In this document: positions 51,053 through 59,867 of the stretch, in pieces | Layout: every line of letters begins with the position of its first letter | How positions within the stretch are numbered: the first letter of the stretch is position 1 | NCBI RefSeq assembly: GCF_035918235.1 | Contig: NZ_CP109485.1 | Coordinates: 9,021,001 to 9,085,000 of the forward strand | Source: Streptomyces sp. NBC_01445 | GTDB lineage: Bacteria; Actinomycetota; Actinomycetes; Streptomycetales; Streptomycetaceae | Length of the DNA stretch: 64,000 bases | Direction of reading: 5' to 3' | The notes under the pieces: model-generated | The model's database searches: none | The model's input: the letters and a program-made list of their open reading frames with translations, nothing else | Told to the model about the DNA's origin: nothing | Position numbers and translations under genes: made by a program

Positions 51053-52010
51053 CCTCGGGCGCGTGGGGCGCGGTCCGGTCCAGTTCGACGCCGAACTGGG
51101 CCCCGGCCAGCAGCGCCAGGTTCGACACCCACAGCCAGACGAGGAACACGACGCCGCCCGCCAGGGAGCCGTAGAGCTTGCTGTAGGTGCCGAGCTGCGA
51201 GGCGTAGAACGTGAAGCCGGCCGACGCGACGAGCCAGATCAGCGCGGCCAGCAGACCACCCGGCAGGCCGTGCCGCCACCCTCGGGCGGCGGGCGGCCCC
51301 GAGCGGAACAGGACCAGGACGAGCAGCGCCACCAGGCACAGCAGGGCAGGCCACTTGAGGAAGTTCCAGGCCGCGGCGACCGTGTCGCCGAGTCCGAGCC
51401 AGTGCCCGAGGGACTGGGCGAGGGATCCGCTGAGCACGAGGGCGAGCGCGCTGGCCACGAGGAGCGCGAGCAGGGTGCAGGCGGTCAGCAGGATGCGGTG
51501 GGCCTTGCGCCACACGGGCCTTGTGTCGCGGACGCCGTGCAGCGTGTGGAGGGCCCGGCGGAACACGGCCGAGTAACTGGACGCCGACCACAAGGCGCTG
51601 ACTGCGCCTGCGATCGTCACGGTGAGCGCGGCGGACCGCTCGTGTGCCATGTGGCGGAGCGACTCGTGCAGGGCGGCGCCCGACTCGGCGGGCGCCCAGG
51701 CCGTCACATGCGTGATCAGGGCGTCCGTCGTGGCCGGGCTGACCAGGCCGATGAGCGAGGCGGTCACGAGCATGGCGGGCAGCAGGGCGAGGATCGCGTA
51801 GTACGTCAGCGCCGCGGCCCAGTCCGACACGTCGTCGTTCCACATCGACACCGGCGTGCGGCGCAGCGCCGCCCACAGCCGGGGCCAGGACATCGACTTG
51901 TCGCCCGGCACGTGGCTGTGGCCGTGGTCGTCGTCGCCTTCGTCGGCGGAGCCGGACGTGGCGGGGGAGGGGACGGTTCGGGTGACCTGGGCCGTCGGCC
52001 GGGTTCCCAA
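51021..52010 (-). CDS. YihY/BrkB family inner-membrane protein
   Basis: A 329-residue YihY (formerly 'ribonuclease BN') family protein with about six membrane helices: the conserved start RTPVSMWNDDVSDWAAALTYYAILALLPAMLVTASLIG, LWSASSYSAVFRRALHTLHG, and YSKLYGSLAGGVVFLVWLWVSNLALLAGAQFGVELDR. The function is unsettled; an RNase role has been withdrawn. The start is uncertain: TTG 52010 is taken here, but internal GTG or ATG codons near 51893-51911 are possible. Confidence 0.88.
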   Translation of the reverse strand: MGTRPTAQVTRTVPSPATSGSADEGDDDHGHSHVPGDKSMSWPRLWAALRRTPVSMWNDDVSDWAAALTYYAILALLPAMLVTASLIGLVSPATTDALITHVTAWAPAESGAALHESLRHMAHERSAALTVTIAGAVSALWSASSYSAVFRRALHTLHGVRDTRPVWRKAHRILLTACTLLALLVASALALVLSGSLAQSLGHWLGLGDTVAAAWNFLKWPALLCLVALLVLVLFRSGPPAARGWRHGLPGGLLAALIWLVASAGFTFYASQLGTYSKLYGSLAGGVVFLVWLWVSNLALLAGAQFGVELDRTAPHAPEVSADDAAPAE

Positions 52011-52129
52011 GGCGTGCTCGTCTCGGTCGGAGGGCGCCCCGGCGGCCTTGGCGGGAGCGCCGGTGTGCGCGGGACATGGCCCGCGATCATCTCATCGCCC
52101 GCCCCGCGGCCTGTCGGGGGAGTCGTGAA

Positions 52130-52714
52130 TCAGGAGCGTACGGGAATGTTCCGCGCGGCCCAGTCGGCGAGGACGCGTGCGCAGTCGGCGACCGTCTCGC
52201 GCCATGTCCTGGCCGCGCCGTCGCCCGCCTCGTCGCTGACGTGCTTGACGATGCGCAGCGGCACACCGGCCTGCTGGGCGGCGGAGGCGAGAGCGTAGCC
52301 CTCCATGTCGACGAGCGGGGCGAGCTCGGCCAGGCGGGCGCGGGCCGCCTCGTCGGAGATGAAGGAGTCGCCGGTCGCGAGGACGGGCCCGCCGTGGTCG
52401 GGCAGGTCGATCGGCGCACCGTAGATCTCGCCCGTCAGGGAGGCGAGCACGGCGTTGTCCAGGTCGTGCTGGATCACGGAGCCGATGACGTGGGTGCCCG
52501 TCCAGCCGGGGCGCAGCGCACCCGCCGTGCCCAGGTTCACGATGCCCGAGGGCTGCGGGCCGCGGGCCAGGACGGTGGCCAGCGCGGTCGCCGCGTTGAC
52601 CTTGCCCATGCCGGTGAGCAGGACGGGGAGATCCGAGTCGAGGAACTGCGCCTCTTCCTTCACGGCCAGCACGAGCAGGGGGCGGCCGGCGGTGACCTCA
52701 CCTATGAGTTCCAT
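52130..52714 (-). CDS. Nucleosidase of the MTA/SAH nucleosidase/phosphorylase fold
   Basis: A 194-residue phosphorylase/hydrolase-fold protein: start VTAGRPLLVLAVKEEAQFL, substrate loops LTGMGKVNAATALATVLARG and IVNLGTAGALRPG, purine contact ATGDSFISDE and catalytic-site LVDMEGYALASAAQQAGV. It probably cleaves the N-glycosidic bond of a purine nucleoside. It is shorter than typical MTA/SAH nucleosidases (about 230 residues). ATG 52714 is chosen as the first start consistent with that fold. Confidence 0.85.
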   Translation of the reverse strand: MELIGEVTAGRPLLVLAVKEEAQFLDSDLPVLLTGMGKVNAATALATVLARGPQPSGIVNLGTAGALRPGWTGTHVIGSVIQHDLDNAVLASLTGEIYGAPIDLPDHGGPVLATGDSFISDEAARARLAELAPLVDMEGYALASAAQQAGVPLRIVKHVSDEAGDGAARTWRETVADCARVLADWAARNIPVRS

Positions 52715-52772
52715 GCCGCAAAGGTAGCTCCGGGCCGGTCGCCCACTCGCAGCCGGGGCATGGCACACCAGG

Positions 52773-53330
52773 TCAGCGGCCGCGCACCGCGCCGCGCGCC
52801 ACCGGGGTCAGCAGCATCCCGATGGTGAGTCCGACGGCTAGATAGACGCCGGCCGTGCCCACCTTCGTCACGAGGGCCACCGACGTGGTGAAGGGCAGCA
52901 GCACCATGACGAGCGTCGCCAGCGTGACGATCCAGGAGAAGAACCGCCCGGGCTGCGGTGTGCCCAGGCACAGGAGATGCAGCAGCAGCGTCGCGACGAG
53001 GGCCGCGACAGCGGCGCCGCCCGCGAGCAGTCCGGTGGACGCGTCCCCCATCGCGCCATCGCGCTCCGGTGCGAACACGGCGACGCCGAGGACACCGCGG
53101 ACGAGGAGCACACCGGCCACGGCGGTCAGCGCGGCGACGAGCGCGGTCATCAGGCCGCCGGACCAGATCCTGCGGGCATCTACGCGCGGCTGCGGGGGCG
53201 GAGGCGGCGCGCTGTCGGCGTACGGCCCGTACGCCGTGTAGGTGGGGTGCGCCGGGTCGGGCCCGTACAGCTGATGCGGATCCTGCCCGTAGCCGGGGTC
53301 CTGGCCATAGGGCGTATGCGGTGTCTCCAT
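52773..53330 (-). CDS. Membrane protein with Tyr/Pro/Gly-rich N-terminus
   Basis: A 185-residue protein. A disordered YGQDPGYGQDPHQLYGPDP tail is followed by four hydrophobic segments (LMTALVAALTAVAGVLLVRGVLGVAVF, LLAGGAAVAALVATLLLHLLCL, FFSWIVTLATLVMVLLPFTTSVALV, AGVYLAVGLTIGMLLTPVA). GGAGGGGG precedes ATG 53330. No known functional motif is present. The long upstream reading frame in this phase is spurious. Confidence 0.85.
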   Translation of the reverse strand: METPHTPYGQDPGYGQDPHQLYGPDPAHPTYTAYGPYADSAPPPPPQPRVDARRIWSGGLMTALVAALTAVAGVLLVRGVLGVAVFAPERDGAMGDASTGLLAGGAAVAALVATLLLHLLCLGTPQPGRFFSWIVTLATLVMVLLPFTTSVALVTKVGTAGVYLAVGLTIGMLLTPVARGAVRGR

Positions 53331-53437
53331 GAGGATCTTCCCCCTCCGTCCGGACGCTTGACTCAAGCCAACACAGGGGCGAGTGCATGGCGCGAGCGGG
53401 CGTGGGCCGAATGGACGGGCCGGAGGAACCCGTGGGG

Positions 53438-54076
53438 TCAGGGCTTTGCTCCGGCGCGGGGTGTGAGGCCGAGCAGCCGCAGGTACATCGCCGTCAGATC
53501 GGCGACGGCCCGGTCCCGGTAGCCCGGGTCGGCGGCCACGGCTCGTGCGAAGCCCGCGACCATGCCGGCCGCGGCGGTGGCCACGGACTCCGGCGAACCG
53601 GCCGGCTCGGCGAGGCCCTGGCGCACCAGACGGGCGATGTAGCGCGCGGTGCGCCCGCGGGGGCGGTCGTTGATCTCGTCGCGGAGCACGCGCATCGCCG
53701 GATCTGTGAGCGACTGGTGTTCGAGTACGGTCAGGAACGCGAGGTTGTCGACGTAGGCGTCCAGGAACGCCGCGTTGGTCCGCTCGGCGAGCAGATACGG
53801 GTCCTCGGCCTCTGGGGCCGCCGCCTCCTGGGCCGCCAGGAAGCGGTCCCGCAGATCGGCGGCGAGCACGGCGAAGACGTCCTGCTTGGAGGCGAAGTAG
53901 ACGTAGAACGTGGCGCGGCCGACGTCGGACTCCGCCGTGATGTCGGCGATCGTCGTGCGCGCATAGCCGCGCTGCTCGAAGACCGTGCGGGCCGCCGTGA
54001 GCAGTCGGGCCCGCGTGGCGCTGTCCTGGCGGTCCAGCTTGTCGCGCACGGTCCAGGATTTTCTCGCGATCGGCAT
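53438..54076 (-). CDS. TetR family regulator divergent from the acyl-CoA carboxylase
   Basis: A 212-residue TetR protein with HTH RARLLTAARTVFEQRGYARTTIADITAESDVGRATFYVYFASKQDVFAVL and a helical ligand domain (NLAFLTVLEHQSLTDPAMRVLRDEI). It is divergent from the single-chain acyl-CoA carboxylase gene, and two similar inverted repeats lie between them. It likely represses the carboxylase and itself in response to an acyl-CoA or fatty acid. Confidence 0.92.
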   Translation of the reverse strand: MPIARKSWTVRDKLDRQDSATRARLLTAARTVFEQRGYARTTIADITAESDVGRATFYVYFASKQDVFAVLAADLRDRFLAAQEAAAPEAEDPYLLAERTNAAFLDAYVDNLAFLTVLEHQSLTDPAMRVLRDEINDRPRGRTARYIARLVRQGLAEPAGSPESVATAAAGMVAGFARAVAADPGYRDRAVADLTAMYLRLLGLTPRAGAKP

Positions 54077-54093
54077 GGCCCCAGCATATTGAC

Positions 54094-54151
54094 GTTGACG
54101 ACGGCGTCAACGCAGACTGGGCGCGCCATTGAGGTTGACACCAGCGTCAAT
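54094..54151. promoter_or_regulatory. Paired inverted-repeat operators for the divergent TetR
   Basis: GTTGACGACGGCGTCAAC (54094-54111) is a 7-4-7 inverted repeat. GTTGACACCAGCGTCAAT (54134-54151) is a near copy with the same half-sites (GTTGAC/GTCAA), 40 bp away. Both lie just upstream of the TetR start and about 150 bp upstream of the carboxylase. Confidence 0.65.
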
Positions 54152-54298
54152 GCACTGGCGCGTTGGTACGTCCGGCGCGCCCCGAAGCCGTGTCACGTAC
54201 AGCCCAAGCAGAGCCATGTACAGCCCGATGCACTCACTACAGCCCGAAGCCGTCACGTACAGAAGGCCCCCTTTCCGGGCCCGTGGAGGAGACGTCCG

Positions 54299-57200
54299 AT
54301 GACAGGTGTGCTGATCGCCAACCGGGGCGAGATCGCCGTCCGGATCCACCGCGCGGCGTCGGCGCTCGGCCTGCGGACCGTGGCGGTGCACTCCGCGGAC
54401 GACCGCTCGGCGGCCCATGTGCGGCTCGCCGACGACGCCCACCTGCTCAAGGGCGAAGGCGTAGCCGCCTATCTCGACGCGCGTCAGATCGTGGAGATCG
54501 CCGGGCGCGCGGGATGCGACCTGGTCCACCCCGGCTACGGGTTCCTCAGCGAGAACGCCGACTTCGCGAAGGCGTGTGCCGAGGCGGGGCTGACCTTCGT
54601 GGGTCCCACCCCCGAACTCCTCGCTCTCTTCGGCGACAAGGCGCGCTCACGGGAGCTCGCCGTGCAGCACGGCGTCCCCGTCCTCGCGGCCACCGGCGCC
54701 CCGACCTCACTCGCGCAGGCCACAGATTTCCACGCCGGAGTGCGCGACGGCGTCATGGTGAAGGCGGTCGCCGGGGGAGGCGGCCGCGGCATGCGCGCGG
54801 TGCACGACGCGTCGGACCTCGCCTGGGCGTACGAGCGCTGCCGCTCCGAAGCCGAGCGCGCCTTCGGCAACGGCGATGTGTACGTCGAGCAACTCCTGCC
54901 CCGCGCCAAGCACATCGAGATCCAAGTCGTCGGGGACGGCACCGGACAGGTGACCCATCTGTGGGACCGGGAGTGTTCGGTCCAGCGCCGCAACCAGAAG
55001 CTGATCGAGGTCGCGCCCAGCCCGTGGCTCCCCGCGCGCACGCGTGACCTGCTGATCGAGGCCGCGGTCACGATGGCTTCGGCGACCCGGTATCTCGGCC
55101 TCGGAACCTTCGAGTTCCTCGTCGACGCGGACGACCCGGACGCCTACTACTTCATCGAGACCAATCCGCGCCTCCAGGTCGAGCACACCATCACCGAGGA
55201 ACTCGCCGGGGTGGACCTGGTGGCCACCCAACTGCGCCTCGCCCAGGGCAGGTCGCTGGCCGAACTCGGTCTCCTCCAGGAGGACATCCCGCAGCCGCGC
55301 GGCTTCGCGATCCAGACGCGCGTCAACCTCGAAGAGCTGTCCGCGGACGGCACGGCCCGCGCCTCGCAGGGCACGCTGACCGCCTTCGAGGCACCCGGCG
55401 GCCCCGGCGTGCGCGTGGACACCCACGGCCGCGCGGGCCTGGAGATCAAGGGCTCGTACGACTCCCTCGTCGCCAAGGTGATCACTCGTACGGTCCGCGG
55501 CGACTTCGCCGACGCGGCGGGGCGGGCGGCCGGGGCGCTCGCCGAGTTCACGCTCTGCGGGGTCCCCTCGAACATCCCGCTGCTGCGTGCCGTTCTGCGC
55601 CACGAGGCCTTCCGGGACGGCACGGTGACGACCGCCTTCGTCAACGAACACCTCGACAAGCTCGTACCGGGCGCCACCGCCTCTCAGGAGAGCCACGGCT
55701 CGGTCCTCACCGCCCTCTCCGCGGGCAGTGTCGTCGACGTCTGTGTGGAGCCGGGCGCCGAGGTGGCGGCAGGTGCGCCACTCGTCGTCCTCGAGGCGAT
55801 GAAGATGGAACACGTCCTGACCGCGCCCCGCGGCGGAATCGTGCGCGAGGTCCGCGCGAGCGTCGGGGACGTCGTCCCGGCCGGTGCCGAACTCGTCGTC
55901 TTCGCACCTTCGCAGGGCGAGGACAGCGTCGACGAGGCGGCGGCCGACGTCGATCTCGACGTGATCAGGCCGGACCTCGCCGAGGTCGTCGAGCGCCACC
56001 GCATCGGCCTCGACGAGGCCAGGCCCCAGGCCGTCGAGCGCCGCAGGCGCACCGGCCACCGCACCGCACGCGAGAACCTCGCCGACCTCTGCGACCCGGG
56101 CAGCTTCACCGAGTACGGCGCCCTGGCCATCGCCGCGCAGCGCCGCCGCAGGACCCTCGAGGACCTGATCGCCAACACCCCGGCCGACGGGATCGTCACC
56201 GGCGTCGCCCAGGTCAACGGCGCGCAGTTCGGCGACCGGCGAAGCCAGTGCGCCGTCCTCGCGTACGACTACACCGTCCTCGCCGGCACACAGGGGATGC
56301 TCAACCACAAGAAGACCGACCGCATGCTCGAACTCGCCGAGCGGCAGCAGATCCCGGTCGTGCTCTTCGCCGAGGGCGGCGGCGGACGTCCCGGAGACAC
56401 CGACATGATGGCCGTCGCCGGACTCGACGTCCCCACCTTCGCCACCCTGGCCAGGCTCAGCGGGCAGGTACCGACGGTCGGCATCGTCGCCGGGCGCTGC
56501 TTCGCGGGCAACGCCGCGCTCCTCGGCTGCTGCGACGTCGTCATCGCGACCCCCGACGCCACGGTCGGCATGAGCGGCCCCGCGATGATCGAGGCGGGCG
56601 GCCTCGGGCAGTTCCTGCCCGAGGAGGTCGGTCCGATGCCGGTCCAGGTACCGAACGGCGTCGTCGACATCCTGGTCGACGACGAGGCCGAGGCCGTGGC
56701 GGTCGCCAAGCAGTATCTCTCCTATTTCCAGGGCGACTTGAGCGACTGGGACTGTGCGGACCAGCGCCTCCTGCGGCACGTCGTCCCCGAGAACCGGCTG
56801 CGCGCGTACGACGTACGTGAGGCGGTCACCCTCCTCGCCGACACCGGCTCGGTCCTGGAACTGCGCCGCGAGTTCGGCGTCGGCGTCATCACCGCGCTCG
56901 TACGGGTCGAGGGGCGGCCGATGGGCCTGGTCGCCAACAACCCTCAGCACCTCGGCGGCGCCATCGACAGCGACGCCGCCGACAAGATGGCGCGCTTCCT
57001 GCAACTCTGCGACGCCCACGGCCTGCCCGTGGTCACCCTGTGCGACACCCCGGGGTTCATGGTCGGCCCGGACGCCGAGAAGACCGCGACCGTACGGCAC
57101 TTCAGCCGGCTCTTCGTCGCAGGAGCCCACCTCGGCGTCCCGGTCTTCTCCGCCGTGCTGCGCAAGGGCTACGGTCTCGGCGCGATGGCGATGACCGGCG

Positions 57201-57544
57201 GCGGCTTCCGCGCCCCCACGGCGATGGTCTCCTGGCCCACCGGCGAGATCGGCCCGATGGGCCTGGAAGGCGCCGTCCGGCTCGGCTACCGCCGCGAACT
57301 CGAGGCCATCGCCGACCCGCAGGAGCGACAGGCCAGGTACGAGGCCCTGCTCGCGGAGCAGTACGAGCAGGGCAAGGCCCTCAACGCGGGGACGACCTTC
57401 GAGGTCGACGACGTGATCGACCCGGCCGACACCCGCCGCTGGATCACCACGACGTTCGCCCAGCACCCCAGGCATCCGGATCCGTATCCGCACCCGCGTA
57501 CGCCCCAGCGGCACACCCGCGGTCGATTCATCGACACGTGGTGA
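54299..57544 (+). CDS. Single-chain biotin-dependent acyl-CoA carboxylase (LCC type)
   Basis: A 1081-residue multidomain enzyme combining all acyl-CoA carboxylase activities. Residues 1-about 450 are biotin carboxylase (IANRGEIAVRIHRAASALG, HPGYGFLSENADFAKAC, KAVAGGGGRGMR, FIETNPRLQVEHTITE). BCCP carries biotinyl-Lys502 in EAMKMEH. The C-terminal half is a carboxyltransferase (RRRTGHRTARENLADLCDPGSF, FAEGGGGRPGD, LVANNPQHLGGAIDSDAADKMARFLQLCD, TPGFMVGPDAEKTATVRHFSRLF, GYGLGAMAM). This layout is that of long-chain acyl-CoA carboxylases described in actinobacteria. GGAGGAGA lies 5 bp before ATG 54299. The divergent TetR probably controls it; the following CoA ligase pseudogene may once have supplied its substrate. 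Confidence 0.95.
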   Translation: MTGVLIANRGEIAVRIHRAASALGLRTVAVHSADDRSAAHVRLADDAHLLKGEGVAAYLDARQIVEIAGRAGCDLVHPGYGFLSENADFAKACAEAGLTFVGPTPELLALFGDKARSRELAVQHGVPVLAATGAPTSLAQATDFHAGVRDGVMVKAVAGGGGRGMRAVHDASDLAWAYERCRSEAERAFGNGDVYVEQLLPRAKHIEIQVVGDGTGQVTHLWDRECSVQRRNQKLIEVAPSPWLPARTRDLLIEAAVTMASATRYLGLGTFEFLVDADDPDAYYFIETNPRLQVEHTITEELAGVDLVATQLRLAQGRSLAELGLLQEDIPQPRGFAIQTRVNLEELSADGTARASQGTLTAFEAPGGPGVRVDTHGRAGLEIKGSYDSLVAKVITRTVRGDFADAAGRAAGALAEFTLCGVPSNIPLLRAVLRHEAFRDGTVTTAFVNEHLDKLVPGATASQESHGSVLTALSAGSVVDVCVEPGAEVAAGAPLVVLEAMKMEHVLTAPRGGIVREVRASVGDVVPAGAELVVFAPSQGEDSVDEAAADVDLDVIRPDLAEVVERHRIGLDEARPQAVERRRRTGHRTARENLADLCDPGSFTEYGALAIAAQRRRRTLEDLIANTPADGIVTGVAQVNGAQFGDRRSQCAVLAYDYTVLAGTQGMLNHKKTDRMLELAERQQIPVVLFAEGGGGRPGDTDMMAVAGLDVPTFATLARLSGQVPTVGIVAGRCFAGNAALLGCCDVVIATPDATVGMSGPAMIEAGGLGQFLPEEVGPMPVQVPNGVVDILVDDEAEAVAVAKQYLSYFQGDLSDWDCADQRLLRHVVPENRLRAYDVREAVTLLADTGSVLELRREFGVGVITALVRVEGRPMGLVANNPQHLGGAIDSDAADKMARFLQLCDAHGLPVVTLCDTPGFMVGPDAEKTATVRHFSRLFVAGAHLGVPVFSAVLRKGYGLGAMAMTGGGFRAPTAMVSWPTGEIGPMGLEGAVRLGYRRELEAIADPQERQARYEALLAEQYEQGKALNAGTTFEVDDVIDPADTRRWITTTFAQHPRHPDPYPHPRTPQRHTRGRFIDTW

Positions 57545-57601
57545 CGCCGGTGCGGTGAAGGTCCGGGTAGGTCAGGTCGGGACAACAAACCGAGGAGCCG
57601 C

Positions 57602-57954
57602 ATGAAGATCGAGGAGTACCTGGAGGATCTGCGTGCCCGTCAGGCCCGCGTCCGCCCACACGGCACACCGTCCGACGTCGTGTACCCGCTCGACGAGATC
57701 TCCGTGCCGGATCATGTGGCGCACTGGGCGCGGCTGCGCCCCGACCGGGCCGCGGTCGTCTTCGAGGGCCGCACCGTCACCTACCGCGAACTCGACGAGC
57801 TGAGCCGCCGTGTGGCGGGACGGCTCGCCTCCGAGGGCGTCGGCGCGGGCGACCGGGTCGCCGTCCACCTGCCCAACTGCCCCCAGTTCCTGGTCGCTTT
57901 CCTCGCCGTGCTGCGCCTCGGCGCGGTGCACGTGCCGGTCAACCCGATGTTCCG
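57602..57954 (+). pseudogene. AMP-dependent acyl-CoA ligase, N-terminal fragment
   Basis: From ATG 57602 the frame encodes a typical ligase N-terminus (MKIEEYLEDLRARQ..., VPDHVAHWARLRPDRAAVVFEGRTVTYRELDELSRRVAGRLASEGVGAGDRVAVHLPNCPQFLVAFLAVLRLGAVHVPVNPMFR). Resemblance stops after about 118 residues at 57954, at the left edge of the TnpB element; the open frame runs on meaninglessly to 58012. It was probably co-transcribed with the carboxylase 57 bp upstream. Confidence 0.88.
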
Positions 57955-58118
57955 CCGGTGCGGAGCATCATGGCTCGCCTCCCGCCTGGCCTCCGCCCCA
58001 CGCGTCCAGTGATCATTGGCGGGCGCGATGGGTCGAACGTGAGCACGAGCGTCAAACGGGAGGATGATCGCGATCAGTTCCGGTCTTCTGGGGCAGTGCC
58101 CGGGAGGGCGCTTGTAGG

Positions 58119-59351
58119 GTGATGTTCATGCAGCTCCGGTACGCCTTCAGGCTGTACCCGGGCCCCGGTCAACGCCTCGCGCTGGGCCGGGCGTTCGGGT
58201 GCGCGCGGGTCGTGTTCAACGACGCGGTGCGTGCCCGCCAGGACGCCCACGCGGCGGGTCTGCCGTATCCGAAGGCCGCCGAGCTGTCCCAGAACTTGAT
58301 CACCCGGGCCAAGCGGACCGTGGAGCGGTCTTGGCTGGGCGAGGTGTCCTCGGTGGTGCTCCAGCAGTCTCTGCGGGATGTGGAGGCCGCCTACCGGGCG
58401 TTCTTTGCCTCCCTCAAGGGTGAGCGCAAGGGAGCGGGGATGGGTGCCCCGCGGTTCAAGTCGCGTAAGGACTCGAGGCAGTCGATCCGGTTCACGGCCA
58501 ACGCCCGCTGGTCGATCACCCCAACCGGCCGGCTGAACCTGCCGAAGATCGGCGAGGTGCGGGTGAAGTGGTCCCGCACCCTGCCCGTGGTGCCGTCCTC
58601 GGTCACGGTGATGAAGGACCCGGCGGGGCGGTATTTCGCGAGCTTTGTCGTCGACACCGACCCGGCCGCCGACGCCGCGCGAATGCCCGCCGCCGAGCGG
58701 GCCATCGGGATCGACCTGGGCCTGACCCGCTTCGCGGTCCTGTCCGACGGCACGAAAATCGACTCCCCGCGGTTTCTGCGCCGGGCGGAGAAGAAACTCA
58801 AGAAGACTCAGCGAGAGCTGTCCCGCAAGCAGAAGGGGTCGAAGAACCGGGCCAGGGCCCGCCTGAAGGTCGCCCGCGCCCACGCTCAAGTAGCCGATGC
58901 GCGCAAGGAGTTCCACCACCAGCTCTCCACACAGTTGATCCGCGAGAATCAAGCGGTCGCGGTGGAGGACCTGGCGGTCTCCGGTCTCGCGCGCACCAGG
59001 CTGGCCAAGAGCGTTCACGATGCGGGCTGGTCCCAGTTCGTGACCATGCTCGAATACAAGGCAGCCCGGTACGGCCGCACCCTGGTCAAGATCGGCCGGT
59101 TCGAGCCCACCAGCCAGGTGTGCTCCGCCTGCGGACACCACGACGGACCCAAACCCCTGCGCGTCAGGGAGTGGACCTGTTCCGTCTGCGGCACCCGGCA
59201 TGACCGGGATGTCAACGCCGCCAAGAATGTGAAAGCGGCCGCTGGACTGGCGGCATCGGCCTGCGGAGCGCCGGTAAGACCAGAACCCGTTCTGGCACAG
59301 CGCGAAGAAACAGGAAGCCACGGAATCCCAGCAGGAAGCCGTGCCGCCTAG
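58119..59351 (+). CDS. tnpB: TnpB RNA-guided endonuclease
   Basis: A full-length 410-residue TnpB. The N-terminal helical part reads RYAFRLYPGPGQRLALGRAFGCARVVFNDAVRARQ. The RuvC-like site is intact: Asp199 (GIDLGLTRFAVL), Glu283 (AVEDLAVSGL) and Asp364 (RDVNAAKNV). The zinc ribbon has Cys335, Cys338, Cys354 and Cys357 (CSACGHH...CSVCGTR). TnpB uses an omega RNA from the element's right end to cut target DNA next to a TAM, favouring element retention. GTG 58119, ATG 58122 and ATG 58128 are alternative starts. All catalytic residues are present, so the protein may be active. Confidence 0.93.
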   Translation: MMFMQLRYAFRLYPGPGQRLALGRAFGCARVVFNDAVRARQDAHAAGLPYPKAAELSQNLITRAKRTVERSWLGEVSSVVLQQSLRDVEAAYRAFFASLKGERKGAGMGAPRFKSRKDSRQSIRFTANARWSITPTGRLNLPKIGEVRVKWSRTLPVVPSSVTVMKDPAGRYFASFVVDTDPAADAARMPAAERAIGIDLGLTRFAVLSDGTKIDSPRFLRRAEKKLKKTQRELSRKQKGSKNRARARLKVARAHAQVADARKEFHHQLSTQLIRENQAVAVEDLAVSGLARTRLAKSVHDAGWSQFVTMLEYKAARYGRTLVKIGRFEPTSQVCSACGHHDGPKPLRVREWTCSVCGTRHDRDVNAAKNVKAAAGLAASACGAPVRPEPVLAQREETGSHGIPAGSRAA

Positions 59352-59410
59352 CGGCACAGCAACCCGCGGGACGGCCAGAATCCCCGGGCTTCAGCCCGAG
59401 GAGCATGTCA
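59200..59410 (+). ncRNA. Predicted omega RNA (right-end guide RNA) of the TnpB element
   Basis: In this element class the guide RNA spans the 3' end of tnpB and the right end, and its guide is the DNA just beyond the element. Here two hairpins (59341-59357, which includes the tnpB stop codon, and 59385-59398) precede TGTCAA, after which the guide would start ATCCCGGTCTTCTGG. The 5' limit is an estimate. Confidence 0.5.
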
Positions 59411-59412
59411 AA

Positions 59413-59847
59413 TCCCGGTCTTCTGGATCGCGGGCGAGGATCTGGGCATCCTCAACTTCCTGATGCTGGGCGGCACTTCGGTCCTTATGCCCGCAGGACC
59501 CGGCGCGCGTCCTGCGGGCGATCGGTGCCCATTCCGTCCTGCGGGAGGCCGCGTACGGAATGACCGAGACGCACACGATCGACGTGACGCCCTATGGGTT
59601 CCAGGGCGGTGACCAGGATCTGCACGCCGAACCCGTCTTCTGCGGAGTGCCCATGCCCGGCACGGACATCGCCGTGGTGTCGCCCGTCACCGGTGAACCA
59701 GTGCCGCTCGGCGAGGCGAGCGAGAGCATGGCGCCGTACAAGGTTCCCCTCGTGGAGATAGTCGACGAGATGCCGATGACGACGACCATGAAGATCCGGA
59801 AGGTGGATCTGACGGCCCGCGCGCAGCAGCTCGCCGACGGCCGCTGA
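59413..59847 (+). pseudogene. AMP-dependent acyl-CoA ligase, C-terminal fragments
   Basis: After the element, PVFWIAGEDLGILNFLMLGGTSVLMP matches the ligase mid-region. A frame change near 59495-59520 then leads to AYGMTETHTIDVTPYGFQGGDQDLHAEPVFCGVPMPGTDIAVVSPVTGEPVPLGEASE and, after a further internal loss, MAPYKVPLVEIVDEMPMTTTMKIRKVDL. The YGMTE adenylation motif and the catalytic Lys region survive, but several hundred bases are deleted, so the gene is dead well beyond the simple insertion. Confidence 0.85.
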
Positions 59848-59867
59848 AGGCCGTGTCGACGCGCGCC

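Larger units (their letters stand above)
57955..59410 (+). mobile_element. IS200/IS605-group element with tnpB only (IS1341-like)
   Basis: The element contains an intact tnpB and no tnpA. The right end is well defined: after tnpB come stem-loops GTGCCGC-CTA-GCGGCAC (59341-59357) and CGGGCTTCAGCCCG (59385-59398), then GAGGAGCATGTCAA, a typical IS605-group right end, with ligase sequence resuming at about 59413. The left end is only bounded by the break in the ligase at 57954. No target duplication is expected for this group. Movement would need a TnpA supplied in trans. Confidence 0.75.

Noticed and set aside
53387..54298. Upstream extension of the carboxylase frame to 53387
   Set aside because: It runs antisense through the TetR gene and both operators; ATG 54299 has a strong ribosome site and matches the family N-terminus.
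54707..57514. 935-codon open frame antisense to the acyl-CoA carboxylase
   Set aside because: Long antisense frames are expected from GC3 bias. The sense strand has full domain order and motifs; the antisense translation has none.
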